A stretch of DNA of 64,000 bases from Candidatus Blautia faecipullorum. GTDB lineage: Bacteria; Bacillota; Clostridia; Lachnospirales; Lachnospiraceae. This document shows positions 18,145-27,447 of this stretch, piece by piece. A program made the position numbers and the translations under genes. Position 1 is the first letter of the stretch; the number at the start of each line of letters is the position of its first letter. Location: positions 89,436 to 153,435 of the forward strand of contig DXEG01000036.1 in NCBI GenBank assembly GCA_019115125.1, given 5' to 3'. Under the pieces are notes generated by a model. That model saw only the letters and a program-made list of their open reading frames with translations, ran no database searches and was not told the origin of the DNA.

Positions 18145-20577
18145 ATGAAACAGCGTATATGTATCCACAAGACGGAGCCGAACAAAGGAATCCTTAATTA
18201 TTCCCATTTATTAGACGCCCCGGCCGGAAAGCATGGTTTTGTGGAGACAAGGAAAGGACATCTCTATTTTACAGATGGAACAAGAGCTAGATTTCTCGGA
18301 TTTAATGTAGCCGCAAGATCCAACACGCCGGATCATGAGACAGCAGATAAACTGGCGGAGCGTTTTGCAAGTATGGGCGTCAATATTATTCGGCTTCACG
18401 CAGCGGACGCTCCGGTCGGTGAAGAACCGGGAAGCTGGAGCAGCTGTAAGGAAGCGCCTCTTCTGGATTACGCGTCAGGGACGAGCAGGAAATTTAATCC
18501 GGAAGGGCTGGACCGCTTTGACTATTTTGCCGCAAAGCTGAAGGAGAAGGGGATTTATCTCCACATTGACCTGATCGTAGCAAGGGAATTTCAGGAGGGA
18601 GACGACATGGATTACCCGGGCGGAGCACCTTCCTGTCTGAAACGCTACTTTATGTACAATGAACGGGCGATCCAGCTTCAAAAAGAGTATGCGAAGCAGC
18701 TTCTCTGCCATGTGAATCCGTATACAGGACTTGCCTTGATTGATGATCCGGCCGTGGTGACAATCCAGATCAATAACGAGGAGACTGCCATCAAAGGAAA
18801 TATGGGGGCGGATGCGGGAGAAGAACTGAAACCTTACAGGGAGGAAGTCCAGAGACGGTTCAATGAGTTCCTTCTGATGAAATATTATACAAGAGAACGT
18901 CTGAAAGAGGCGTGGACTCATGAAGGATGCTGTGCATTGGGCGAGGATGAAGATCCGGCGCAGGGAACGGTACGTGTGATCGAGGGTAGCTTCTACCAGC
19001 CGGTGAATGATCCGGAGAGCCAGTGGGATGCGCCGGAGAGCCCGGCCAGATATGCGGACTTTATGGAATTTGGTATCTATATGAACCGCAAGTTTTATCA
19101 GGATATGAAAGATTATATTCATTCGCTGGGCTCGAAAGTCCCGATTGTTACAAGTAATCTGATCGCAGGGGCGGCAGATGTATACGGACACACCGACGGA
19201 GATCTGATGGAGAATAACAGCTATTTCAATCATCCGCTTCTGCCGGTACAGGATAATACTTATCTGGTGGCAGGTCCGGCTGAGTATGTATCAGCGAATC
19301 CGCTGACGATGCAAAAGGGGATCGGCTCTATGGCGACAACTCTTTTGAGCCTTGCGTCTGTTGCTATTGTTGGGGGAAAGCCGTTTATGCTCAGTGAGTG
19401 GAATGAATACGGGGAGCATCCGTTCCACTCTACGGCATTTGTACATACCGTAGCATACGCCTGCTTAAATGACTGGGATGGCCTGATTCTCTACAACCAT
19501 CATACATCGGAACACTGGGACGACCAGCCGGCGGATGAGATCTTGAATGTGTTTGACGTGTACAATGACCCGGCAGTGATCTGCCAGTGGGGATTTATGG
19601 CGTCTGTCTTTCTGAAAGGGCTTGTCTCCGTGGCGAAACACTGCGTAGATGTTGTCTACACACAGAACGACTTGAAAACACTGCCTCTCTTCCATGCTAT
19701 GCCGACCACTTTTTTCCCATATATTACGTCTATGCGCAATGTATTTCTGGATGGAGGAGACAGCTACCAGGGCAATGCGGACATAGCGGTAAATGCCGGA
19801 TTCTTAAATGGCGCTGATCTCTCAGATGCGGAACATGGCGTATATTATGCATGGTCTGAGTACAGGGATGCGTTCCGGCGTTATAAAGAGGAAAACCGTC
19901 TGGCAAATGCTGCGAAAGACACGAAAGAGATTCAGCCGGGAGTGCATCTTGGAGAAAAAGCACTTGTGTTTGACCAGATCAGAGAGACAGCGGACAACGG
20001 AGATTACCGGACGTTTGCTGAAATCATGGATCGTGCGATGAAAGAGTGGGGAATTTTGCCGGAAGATGCGGGCTATGTGGAAGGGAAAATGGTTTCCGAT
20101 ACAAAAGAAATCGTTTTTGATCCGGATCACGCACGGTTCTCTATCCGCACGCCTTACTGCGGATATTTCAGCGGCGCGCCGGAAAAAGAAATTGCCCTTT
20201 CTGATAAGATTTCTGTGGAGGCGGAAAACGAAAGGATCACACTGGCCCTGATCGCAAAAGATGAAATTAGGATGAATGGCGCGTCAGAATATATTTTGAC
20301 GGCAATGGGTACAACCGGTATGGACGAGACAACATTTGGACAAGGTCCGGAGATGATGGGCGTGCCGTTTGCCGCTGTAGCATTTAAAGGAAAACTTTAC
20401 GCAGAGACACTGGAGGGCTGCATCCGGGTGAAGGCGGAGAATGCCAGAATAGAGGTGCTAAGTCCAGTTGGTGAAGTGATCGCTGAACTGAACGGGGAGA
20501 AGGCCGGAGATGAGATCCGGTTCACAAAGGACGGCTCTGTTCCGGGTATCCAGTACAGACTTGTGGTCAGTGAATAA
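18145..20577 (+). CDS. Clan GH-A glycoside hydrolase-like protein, family not identified
   Basis: An 810-residue protein without a signal peptide. The start (FTDGTRARFLGFNVAARSN, then MGVNIIRLHAAD) is the first strand-helix unit of a GH5-like TIM barrel. The acid/base glutamate is probably E212, after the Q-I-N-N motif at the end of strand 4; the nucleophile is probably E418 in MLSEWNEYG at strand 7. Both agree with clan GH-A. The barrel ends near 470; about 340 more residues form a helical segment and a C-terminal beta region. It is close to cellulase/GH5-like and beta-galactosidase-like Clostridial proteins, but I cannot name the CAZy family or substrate. AAGGAGG precedes the ATG. It is followed 59 bp later by the GH94 gene in the same unit. 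Confidence 0.75.
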   Translation: MKQRICIHKTEPNKGILNYSHLLDAPAGKHGFVETRKGHLYFTDGTRARFLGFNVAARSNTPDHETADKLAERFASMGVNIIRLHAADAPVGEEPGSWSSCKEAPLLDYASGTSRKFNPEGLDRFDYFAAKLKEKGIYLHIDLIVAREFQEGDDMDYPGGAPSCLKRYFMYNERAIQLQKEYAKQLLCHVNPYTGLALIDDPAVVTIQINNEETAIKGNMGADAGEELKPYREEVQRRFNEFLLMKYYTRERLKEAWTHEGCCALGEDEDPAQGTVRVIEGSFYQPVNDPESQWDAPESPARYADFMEFGIYMNRKFYQDMKDYIHSLGSKVPIVTSNLIAGAADVYGHTDGDLMENNSYFNHPLLPVQDNTYLVAGPAEYVSANPLTMQKGIGSMATTLLSLASVAIVGGKPFMLSEWNEYGEHPFHSTAFVHTVAYACLNDWDGLILYNHHTSEHWDDQPADEILNVFDVYNDPAVICQWGFMASVFLKGLVSVAKHCVDVVYTQNDLKTLPLFHAMPTTFFPYITSMRNVFLDGGDSYQGNADIAVNAGFLNGADLSDAEHGVYYAWSEYRDAFRRYKEENRLANAAKDTKEIQPGVHLGEKALVFDQIRETADNGDYRTFAEIMDRAMKEWGILPEDAGYVEGKMVSDTKEIVFDPDHARFSIRTPYCGYFSGAPEKEIALSDKISVEAENERITLALIAKDEIRMNGASEYILTAMGTTGMDETTFGQGPEMMGVPFAAVAFKGKLYAETLEGCIRVKAENARIEVLSPVGEVIAELNGEKAGDEIRFTKDGSVPGIQYRLVVSE

Positions 20578-20636
20578 ACACAGTTTCCAGAAGAATGTTT
20601 TGAGATTACAAAATAATAAAACAGGAGATTGAAGGA

Positions 20637-22970
20637 ATGATGAATTCTGAGTCAACGAAACGTGCGGAAAATGCACTGTATGAGTTTACACCGGACGGCA
20701 ACAGCTGCCGGATCTATAAGGCGGAGACGCCCCGCTACTGGTACAATTACCTGTGGAATGAAGACCGTTACTGCGCTCAGATATCGCAGGTAGGACACGG
20801 GCGCAGCTATTATCTTAGTGAAAAGGCAGATATGTGCATGATCAACCGGGATGATGCCAGATATGTATATTTAAGAGATGATGCAGACGGAACATGCTGG
20901 AATATCGGGAAGGGACCGCTTAACACAGAGGTGGAAGACTATTCCTGTACTCACAGCATCGGCTATACACAGATTCATTCAAAGAAAAATGGAATTGAGG
21001 GGTCGTGGAGGATCTTTGTGCCGAAGAAAGGCTTTCATGAGGTGTGGACACTGAAACTTCGCAATACAGCAGAGCAGGAGAAAAGGTTAAACATGTTCTC
21101 TGCGGTCAGTTTCTATCTGGAAGGCTTCTCTTACCCCAGATACTACGAAATGTACCGCTGCATGAAGACAGAATTCAAACGGGAACTGAACGGGATTTAC
21201 TGTGATTCCGCCCATCCCTTTGCTCCTCATGAACTGTATCATGGTTTTCTGGCCTCATCGGAGCCGGTTTATGCATGGGACGGTGACCTGACAAAGTTCT
21301 GCGGATCCACAAGCACGCTGACATTACCGGATGCTTCTGCCTGCGTCCTGTTCCAGAGACCGGATATTGTCGTGCAGGGAAGAGACTGTACCAACTCCGA
21401 AGCCTCGTTGTTCATTCTTGGCGGTGTGCTGCAGCATAAAATCACACTGATGCCGGGAGAGGAGAAAGAGATTCAGGTTGTATTCGGAATCAGTTCTTCC
21501 TGTGAAGAGGCATGCAGTGTAGTGAGGAGGTATGCAGATGCAGAATCCACAGAACAGGAGTTTGCAGAGGCGGAGGCGTATAATTATGAGAAGATCAGCT
21601 CTTTGTCTGTGAAAACACCGGACCAGAAGATTAATTATATGATGAACAACTGGGTGAAAAAGCAGGCGGATTTCTGTATCGTAGGAAAGAAAGGTGTCCG
21701 TGATAACCTGCAGATCTCTGCAGCGCTGCTGAATTACCGTCAGGAGAAAGCAAAAGAAGAAATCCTGGAATGTCTGCGCCATCAGTTTCAGGACGGGCAC
21801 GGAGTGCTTACATGGTATCCCTATGATGATACGCGTTATTCAGATCAGCCATTCTGGATTATCTGGGCGGTGTGCGAACTGATCAAAGAGACGGGGGATC
21901 TGTCAATTCTTGATACGGAGATTGAATGGCAGGACGGCGGTAAAGCATCCGTGCTGGAGCATGTGAAGGCTGCGGTCAGCCGCCTGATCCTTGACAAAGG
22001 GGAGCACGGCTTGGTGAAGATTTATTTCGCCGACTGGAATGACGCCTTGAATATCACGGATGATCCGGAGGCAGAGTCCGTGATGCTGTCCCACCAGTTC
22101 TGTCTTGCACTGAGAGAATTAAAGAGAATGATGGAGTACGCGGGCAATACACAGTATGCCGGATTTCTTGAGAAAGAATATGAACAGCTAAAGGAAGATA
22201 TCAACCGTTATGCGTGGGATGGAAAATGGTACGCGAGAGCCCTAAGCAGCAAAGGAAACGTAGGGGCACAGGACAGCATCGGAAGTAAGATCTATCTGAA
22301 CGCTCAGACATGGGCTGTGCTGGCAGGAGTCGCGGACAGAGAAAGATTGACTTATGTGTTGGAAGCTGTGGACAGTATGGAGCAGGATTTCGGCTTCCCC
22401 TTAAATCTGCCGCCATACCAGGAGTATGATGCCCATGTGGGAAGGATGTCCGGGATGCTGCCGGGTCTTTTTGAGAACGGCGGAGTGTACTGCCATGCTA
22501 CCGGTTTTAAGATCCTCATGGACTGCTGTACGGGCAGAGGGGAAAAAGCGTTGAAAACACTGAAAAAAATCATGCCCGACAGCGAAGAGAACCCGTCGGC
22601 GCAGTCAGGGGCAGAACCCTATGTTTTTACCAACTGCTATTCTACGAACCCGGGATATTACGGGAAATCTTATCAGTCCTGGACTACAGGGACTTCCGCG
22701 TGGTGCATGATGGGGCTGTATGAGGGGATCCTGGGCGTGAAACGCGACTATGCCGGGCTTAGGATCAGTCCCTGTTTTCCGGAAGAATGGGAAGAGGCAG
22801 AAGTGACAAGACAGTTTAGAAATGCGGATTATCATATTATCATCCGCAATCCCGAACATATTAAGAAGGGAAAAGCTGAGGTTTATGCTGACGGTGTTAT
22901 CTGCGATTTTGGGCTGATACCAGACTATCAGGACGCTAAGCAGCATACGATAGAAGTTTTTATAAAATAA
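20637..22970 (+). CDS. GH94 family beta-glycoside phosphorylase
   Basis: A 777-residue enzyme of the former glycosyltransferase 36 family. It cuts a beta-linked disaccharide or oligosaccharide with phosphate to give a sugar 1-phosphate, saving ATP. It has an N-terminal beta-sandwich (about 10-280, with YLWNEDRYCAQISQVGHGRSYY), an (alpha/alpha)6 barrel with GVRDNLQ (phosphorylase fold) and DWND at 466-469 that includes the catalytic acid. The C-terminal part has ENGGVYCHATGFKIL, SWTTGTSAWC, and YAGLRISPCFPEEW. Cytosolic. Its specificity (cellobiose, laminaribiose, chitobiose or another) cannot be read. It follows the GH-A gene, which could supply its substrate. The symporter promoter begins only 9 bases after its stop. 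Confidence 0.9.
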   Translation: MMNSESTKRAENALYEFTPDGNSCRIYKAETPRYWYNYLWNEDRYCAQISQVGHGRSYYLSEKADMCMINRDDARYVYLRDDADGTCWNIGKGPLNTEVEDYSCTHSIGYTQIHSKKNGIEGSWRIFVPKKGFHEVWTLKLRNTAEQEKRLNMFSAVSFYLEGFSYPRYYEMYRCMKTEFKRELNGIYCDSAHPFAPHELYHGFLASSEPVYAWDGDLTKFCGSTSTLTLPDASACVLFQRPDIVVQGRDCTNSEASLFILGGVLQHKITLMPGEEKEIQVVFGISSSCEEACSVVRRYADAESTEQEFAEAEAYNYEKISSLSVKTPDQKINYMMNNWVKKQADFCIVGKKGVRDNLQISAALLNYRQEKAKEEILECLRHQFQDGHGVLTWYPYDDTRYSDQPFWIIWAVCELIKETGDLSILDTEIEWQDGGKASVLEHVKAAVSRLILDKGEHGLVKIYFADWNDALNITDDPEAESVMLSHQFCLALRELKRMMEYAGNTQYAGFLEKEYEQLKEDINRYAWDGKWYARALSSKGNVGAQDSIGSKIYLNAQTWAVLAGVADRERLTYVLEAVDSMEQDFGFPLNLPPYQEYDAHVGRMSGMLPGLFENGGVYCHATGFKILMDCCTGRGEKALKTLKKIMPDSEENPSAQSGAEPYVFTNCYSTNPGYYGKSYQSWTTGTSAWCMMGLYEGILGVKRDYAGLRISPCFPEEWEEAEVTRQFRNADYHIIIRNPEHIKKGKAEVYADGVICDFGLIPDYQDAKQHTIEVFIK

Positions 22971-22979
22971 GGATGAAAC

Positions 22980-23032
22980 TTACAATTTTGTAAATTATTT
23001 TACAATAATTATCTTTAGAAAAACAGTATAGT
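22980..23032 (+). promoter_or_regulatory. AraC-type regulated promoter C (GPH symporter)
   Basis: Two exact half-sites TTACAAT at 22980-22986 and 23000-23006, 20 bp apart, then 20 nt, then TATAGT at 23027-23032. It is the best-preserved of the three sites in the block and lies directly behind the GH94 stop codon. Confidence 0.75.
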
Positions 23033-23067
23033 AAACCTATCATCAATGACACAGGAGGAGAGGAAAA

Positions 23068-24498
23068 ATGGCAAAGGATAAGAACGCCCCCCGTTATGAC
23101 AAACAAGGCGCAAGGCGCGTGATGCGCAAAAGAGATTATCTGGCAGATTTTGGCGGACAGCTCGCATTAGGACTGATGGCGAATCTGGTCGGACAGCTCA
23201 ATTATTTCTACACGGACAAGGTAGGACTGGCTGTCGGAAGCGTTGGTATTGTACTGGCAATCTCAAAGGTGGTCGATGCATTTACGGATGTAATTGCAGG
23301 GAATCTGATTGATCATTCAAAGGGCGGCGACCATAAATATTTCAGGTGGATCCTGCCGCAGATCATTCCGGCGGCGCTGATCATGATCCTGATGTTTACC
23401 GTACCGATCCAGGCAGGACAGATTCCGGGCATAATCTACGCATTGGTTACGAACCTGGTGCTGTCAGCAGGTCTTTACACCTTTATCGCGACCCCGTTTT
23501 CAGCAGTTATGACTGTACGAAGCAGAAGCCTGAGCGAGAGGGGAAGTATCGGGCTGTTCCGTGCGGTTGCCAATTATGGCGCGGGAATGCTGATCTCCAT
23601 TCTTACGATCCCGGTGACAAATATGCTGGGCGGCACACAGTCCGCATGGATCAAATACGGCGTGGTGCTTGGCGTAATGGTATTCGTCCTGTTTTCAATC
23701 TGCTGCCATAATGGACGCAAAGCCAAGTTTGCATGTGATTACGAAGAAGAAGAAACGGAAGGTGCCGCTGAGGAAGAGGAAGAGCCGGTTCCTTTTAAAG
23801 AGGCAATGACCATGCTTCTGAAGAATAAATACTGGGTGATCATCCTGCTCTTTAACCTGATCACAAGTGTTACGAGCGGTATCGCGGCATCCGGCGGTAC
23901 ATACTACTGTAAATGGATTTTCGGGAATGATAATCTGGTCGGATTAATCGGAGCAGCAGGTATGCTGGCTACTGTAGTGGGATTCCTTTTATCAAAGCCA
24001 ATCATTGCCGGGCTTGGAATCAAGAGGACAATTTCTATTGGTCTGCTGGGAGCGGCGATACTCGCAGGCATCCGCTGTTTTATACCAACGAACTTTACTG
24101 TTTATGTAGTGACCAGCCTCTTAGGAAGTTTTGTGCAGATTCCAATGATGAGCCTGTACGGGGTACTGACATCCATGACCATTGATTACAATGAGTGGAA
24201 ATATGATAAGAAACTGGTGGCAATGTCAGGCGGCGCGATCGGCTTTGGCAGCAAGGTAGGAAATGGTCTTGGAGCAGCAGTCCTGTCGGCGTTTCTGGCA
24301 ATCGGAGCATATGATGCCACGCTGGAAGTCGCAAGTACATCCATGACATATTCCATTTATGGATTCTCAAATTATCTTCCGGTTGTGATCAATCTTGTGA
24401 TGTTCGTGATCTTCCTGAAATTTGATCTGGAAGAAAAGCTGCCGAAGATGCGCGAGGAGATTGCTGCGCGCAGAGCAGGAAAGGGCATTGAAAAATAA
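23068..24498 (+). CDS. GPH-family sugar:cation symporter (MFS-like)
   Basis: A 476-residue inner-membrane transporter of the glycoside-pentoside-hexuronide:cation family, with about 12 hydrophobic segments. The N-terminal signature YLADFGGQLALGLMANL, then YFYTDKVGL, and the loop VVDAFTDVIAGNLIDHSK are characteristic: the aspartates of D-A-F-T-D bind the coupling cation in MelB-like members. There is an acidic stretch EEEETEGAAEEEEEP in the central cytoplasmic loop (about 226-240). It is expected to import the glycosides used by the surrounding cytosolic enzymes. AGGAGG precedes the start. Its own regulated promoter C and a downstream hairpin make it a separate unit inside the cluster. Confidence 0.93.
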   Translation: MAKDKNAPRYDKQGARRVMRKRDYLADFGGQLALGLMANLVGQLNYFYTDKVGLAVGSVGIVLAISKVVDAFTDVIAGNLIDHSKGGDHKYFRWILPQIIPAALIMILMFTVPIQAGQIPGIIYALVTNLVLSAGLYTFIATPFSAVMTVRSRSLSERGSIGLFRAVANYGAGMLISILTIPVTNMLGGTQSAWIKYGVVLGVMVFVLFSICCHNGRKAKFACDYEEEETEGAAEEEEEPVPFKEAMTMLLKNKYWVIILLFNLITSVTSGIAASGGTYYCKWIFGNDNLVGLIGAAGMLATVVGFLLSKPIIAGLGIKRTISIGLLGAAILAGIRCFIPTNFTVYVVTSLLGSFVQIPMMSLYGVLTSMTIDYNEWKYDKKLVAMSGGAIGFGSKVGNGLGAAVLSAFLAIGAYDATLEVASTSMTYSIYGFSNYLPVVINLVMFVIFLKFDLEEKLPKMREEIAARRAGKGIEK

Positions 24499-24550
24499 GA
24501 AAAAAAGATATTAGCAAGAAGCAGGCAAAGCTGAAAGAAATGTTGTAACT

Positions 24551-24590
24551 ATGAGAGCCGGCGCTTCCGTCGGAACCGGAGCGCCGGCTT
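24551..24590 (+). terminator. GC-rich hairpin after the symporter gene
   Basis: The stem GCCGGCGCT/AGCGCCGGC with an inner TCCG/CGGA is very stable, but the following bases (TTGAGTTATAGG) are not a U-run. It may be a weak terminator or an RNA-stabilising/processing hairpin that lowers expression of the genes behind it. Confidence 0.5.
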
Positions 24591-24647
24591 GAGTTATAGG
24601 CAAAAATAGGAATGGGAAGAGAGATAGGCAGAAAGGAGAAGGCAAGA

Positions 24648-27392
24648 ATGATAATATATGATTTCAGGATAGAATACAGGGAACAACCTAAAGGACTGGC
24701 TGTGGAGATACCCCGTTTTTCATGGAAGATCGCATCTGGTGACAACAATGTGGTGCAGACAGCATGGCATCTGATTGTGGACAGTGCGGGAAAATGCTTC
24801 TGGGACAGTGGAAAGGTTGAGAGTGATCAGTCTGTGCTGGTTCCTTATGCCGGACAAGCGCTTACCAGAGAACAGGAGTATCAGGTTTCTCTCGAAATCT
24901 GGGACAATTATGGAAATAGAGCAAAAGCAGAGACGTCTTTTACAACAGGTGTTTTTGATACCAGGGATTTTCAGGCCAAAATGATCACACATGATTTCCC
25001 TCCTGAGGAAACGGCGTGTCCGATATTCTTCCGGAAATTTTCTCTGGACAAGGAAGTATCATCTGCCTGCCTTTACGCCACGGCGCTTGGTGTCTATGAA
25101 ATCACCCTGAATGGAAAAAGGGTAGAAGACTATTGCATGGCACCCGGCTGGACAGATTATCATAAGATTTTGCAGTATCAATATTATGATGTGACAGACA
25201 GGCTGCAAGGGGCAGGACAGGAAAATGTTCTGAAATTGACCGTGGGCAACGGCTGGTATAAAGGGATTCTCAGCTTTGACTGTAAGCCGGACCGATATGG
25301 GGATCGGACTGCCGTGTGGGCAGAGCTCCATGTGCGTTATAAAGATGGGACGGAAGAGGTGATTGCGACCGATGAGACCTGGGGCGTTCGAACCGGACAG
25401 ATCCGTTACAGCGAGATCTACATGGGAGAGATGATTGATACAAATGCCCCTGATATCAGAGAGGGAAAGGTGTCTTCCGTGCCGGAAGCCGTATTTCATC
25501 CAACTGTATTGACGCCGCAGCTAAATGAACCAGTACGGGTGACAGAGCGCTTGAAAGCAAAGAGGGTTTTCACGGATTCCAAAGGGAATATACTTGTAGA
25601 TTTCGGACAGAACCTTACAGGTCTTGTAGAAGTGAGGATTCAGGGGGAAAAAGGTCAGAAGGTCACTGTCCGGCATGCGGAAACCCTGGATCAGTACGGC
25701 GTATTTTACCCGGATACTCTGCGAACGGCAAAGTCCGAGGATATTTATATTCTAAACGGGGAAGAACAGGTTCTGATGCCCCACTTTACATTCCATGGCT
25801 TCCGGTATGCTGCCGTGGAGGGAATAGAGAACCCTGAACCGGAAATGTTTACCGCCTGCGTAATGCATTCAGACATGAGAAAGACCGGGCAGTTCCACTG
25901 TTCCAATGAAAAAGTAAACCAGCTCCAGAGCAATATTTCCTGGAGTCTGCGTGACAATTTCTTCGATATTCCATCCGACTGTCCGCAGAGAGATGAACGG
26001 CTTGGATGGACGGGGGATGCGCAGGTCTTCTCATGGACAGCAGCATTCAACCGGGAGACGGCTCTGTTTTTTACAAAATGGATGAGGGATGTATCGGCAG
26101 CATCTTCGAAAGAAAAAGGCGTGCCCCATATAGTGCCTGATATCCAGGGAACGTACAGTTCCGCAGCATGGAGTGACGCAGCGGTGATCATACCGTGGGT
26201 AGTTTATCAGACCTATGGGGACACACGTATTTTAGAAGAATCCTGGAAATGTATGCACGAGTGGGTGGACTATATTCACAATCACGTAAATGAAAACGGG
26301 CTGTGGATGACCAATTACCAGTATGGCGACTGGCTGGCGCTGGACCGCGAAATGGGAGATAAAAGCGTAGGGGCTACAGATGTTTACTTTGTGGCAAACG
26401 CTTACTATATATACGTTACAGAGCTTGTGGCAAAGACAGCCCATGTGCTGGGGAAATATGGCGAGGCGGCATATTATGAAGTGCTCCGTGAAAAGACGCT
26501 GGACTCTTTCAGGAAAGAATATTACACCGCAAGAGGCCGGATCGTCAGTGAGACTCAGACTGCATGTGCGCTGTCTCTATATTTTAACCTGGCATATGAA
26601 AAGGACAGGGAAAAGATTGTACAGATGCTGGTGAGCAATATAGAAGATCATCAGAATCATCTGACTACAGGATTTGTAGGAACGCCCTATTTATGCCATG
26701 CCCTGTCTGAGAACAAAGCTCATGATACTGCCGGACTCCTGTTTATGAGAGAGGATCTGCCCTCATGGCTGTATGCCGTGAATAAGGGAGCAACGACACT
26801 TTGGGAGAGGTGGGACGCCATCCTGCCAGACGGCACTATGCAGGATCCGGGGCTTAATTCTATGAACCACTATGCAAATGGAGCGATCGGCGATTGGATG
26901 TATCGGAAAATCGGCGGTATAAATCAGACGGAAGCCGGATACAGGAGATTTTATGTAAAACCGATGTTTGTAATGGGAATCGAAGAGGCAAGGACAGAGC
27001 TGGAGTCTCCTTACGGAAAGATTGTTTCCTGCTGGAGCTGCCGCAAGGGAAAGATCCGGGTGGAAGTCAGCGTGCCTGCCAATACGAGGGCAGAGCTGTT
27101 TCTGCCGGAAAAAGAGGAATCCTTTGAGGTGGGATCGGGAACGCATGTATATGAATATGACACAAACACAAGTTTAAAAGAGCTGAAATTCACTCTGGAC
27201 AGTACATTTGGAGAGATTCTGGACGAACCTCTCGGCATGAAAATGATGGAAGAGATGGTACCGGAACTTGTGCACAATCCGATAATCGAATACGCAAGGA
27301 GGATGACGCTTGCAGAGGGAATCAGCTCTGCACCGGAGATCCGAAAGGTTTATGAAGCCGTGCTAAAAGAATTGAATGGACAGTGTGAATGA
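24648..27392 (+). CDS. GH78 alpha-L-rhamnosidase
   Basis: A 914-residue enzyme that removes terminal alpha-L-rhamnose from glycosides. The layout fits the family: N-terminal beta domains (about 1-300; VEIPRFSWKI, MAPGWTDYHKILQYQYYDVT, VGNGWYKG), a concanavalin-like domain with VDFGQNLTGLVEVR, an (alpha/alpha)6 catalytic barrel opening with the hallmark DCPQRDERLGWTGDAQ (D444, D449, E450, D457), and a C-terminal beta-sandwich. No signal peptide. ATG 24648 is chosen over the in-frame ATG 24612 because AAAGGAG stands at correct spacing. It heads the second glycosidase operon; no clear promoter lies between it and the hairpin, so read-through from the symporter unit is possible. Confidence 0.93.
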   Translation: MIIYDFRIEYREQPKGLAVEIPRFSWKIASGDNNVVQTAWHLIVDSAGKCFWDSGKVESDQSVLVPYAGQALTREQEYQVSLEIWDNYGNRAKAETSFTTGVFDTRDFQAKMITHDFPPEETACPIFFRKFSLDKEVSSACLYATALGVYEITLNGKRVEDYCMAPGWTDYHKILQYQYYDVTDRLQGAGQENVLKLTVGNGWYKGILSFDCKPDRYGDRTAVWAELHVRYKDGTEEVIATDETWGVRTGQIRYSEIYMGEMIDTNAPDIREGKVSSVPEAVFHPTVLTPQLNEPVRVTERLKAKRVFTDSKGNILVDFGQNLTGLVEVRIQGEKGQKVTVRHAETLDQYGVFYPDTLRTAKSEDIYILNGEEQVLMPHFTFHGFRYAAVEGIENPEPEMFTACVMHSDMRKTGQFHCSNEKVNQLQSNISWSLRDNFFDIPSDCPQRDERLGWTGDAQVFSWTAAFNRETALFFTKWMRDVSAASSKEKGVPHIVPDIQGTYSSAAWSDAAVIIPWVVYQTYGDTRILEESWKCMHEWVDYIHNHVNENGLWMTNYQYGDWLALDREMGDKSVGATDVYFVANAYYIYVTELVAKTAHVLGKYGEAAYYEVLREKTLDSFRKEYYTARGRIVSETQTACALSLYFNLAYEKDREKIVQMLVSNIEDHQNHLTTGFVGTPYLCHALSENKAHDTAGLLFMREDLPSWLYAVNKGATTLWERWDAILPDGTMQDPGLNSMNHYANGAIGDWMYRKIGGINQTEAGYRRFYVKPMFVMGIEEARTELESPYGKIVSCWSCRKGKIRVEVSVPANTRAELFLPEKEESFEVGSGTHVYEYDTNTSLKELKFTLDSTFGEILDEPLGMKMMEEMVPELVHNPIIEYARRMTLAEGISSAPEIRKVYEAVLKELNGQCE

Positions 27393-27447
27393 TTCTGGGC
27401 ATACTTGACTGCTTGGAAAAAGCAAAAATAAAAGGAGAAGAAAGTAA

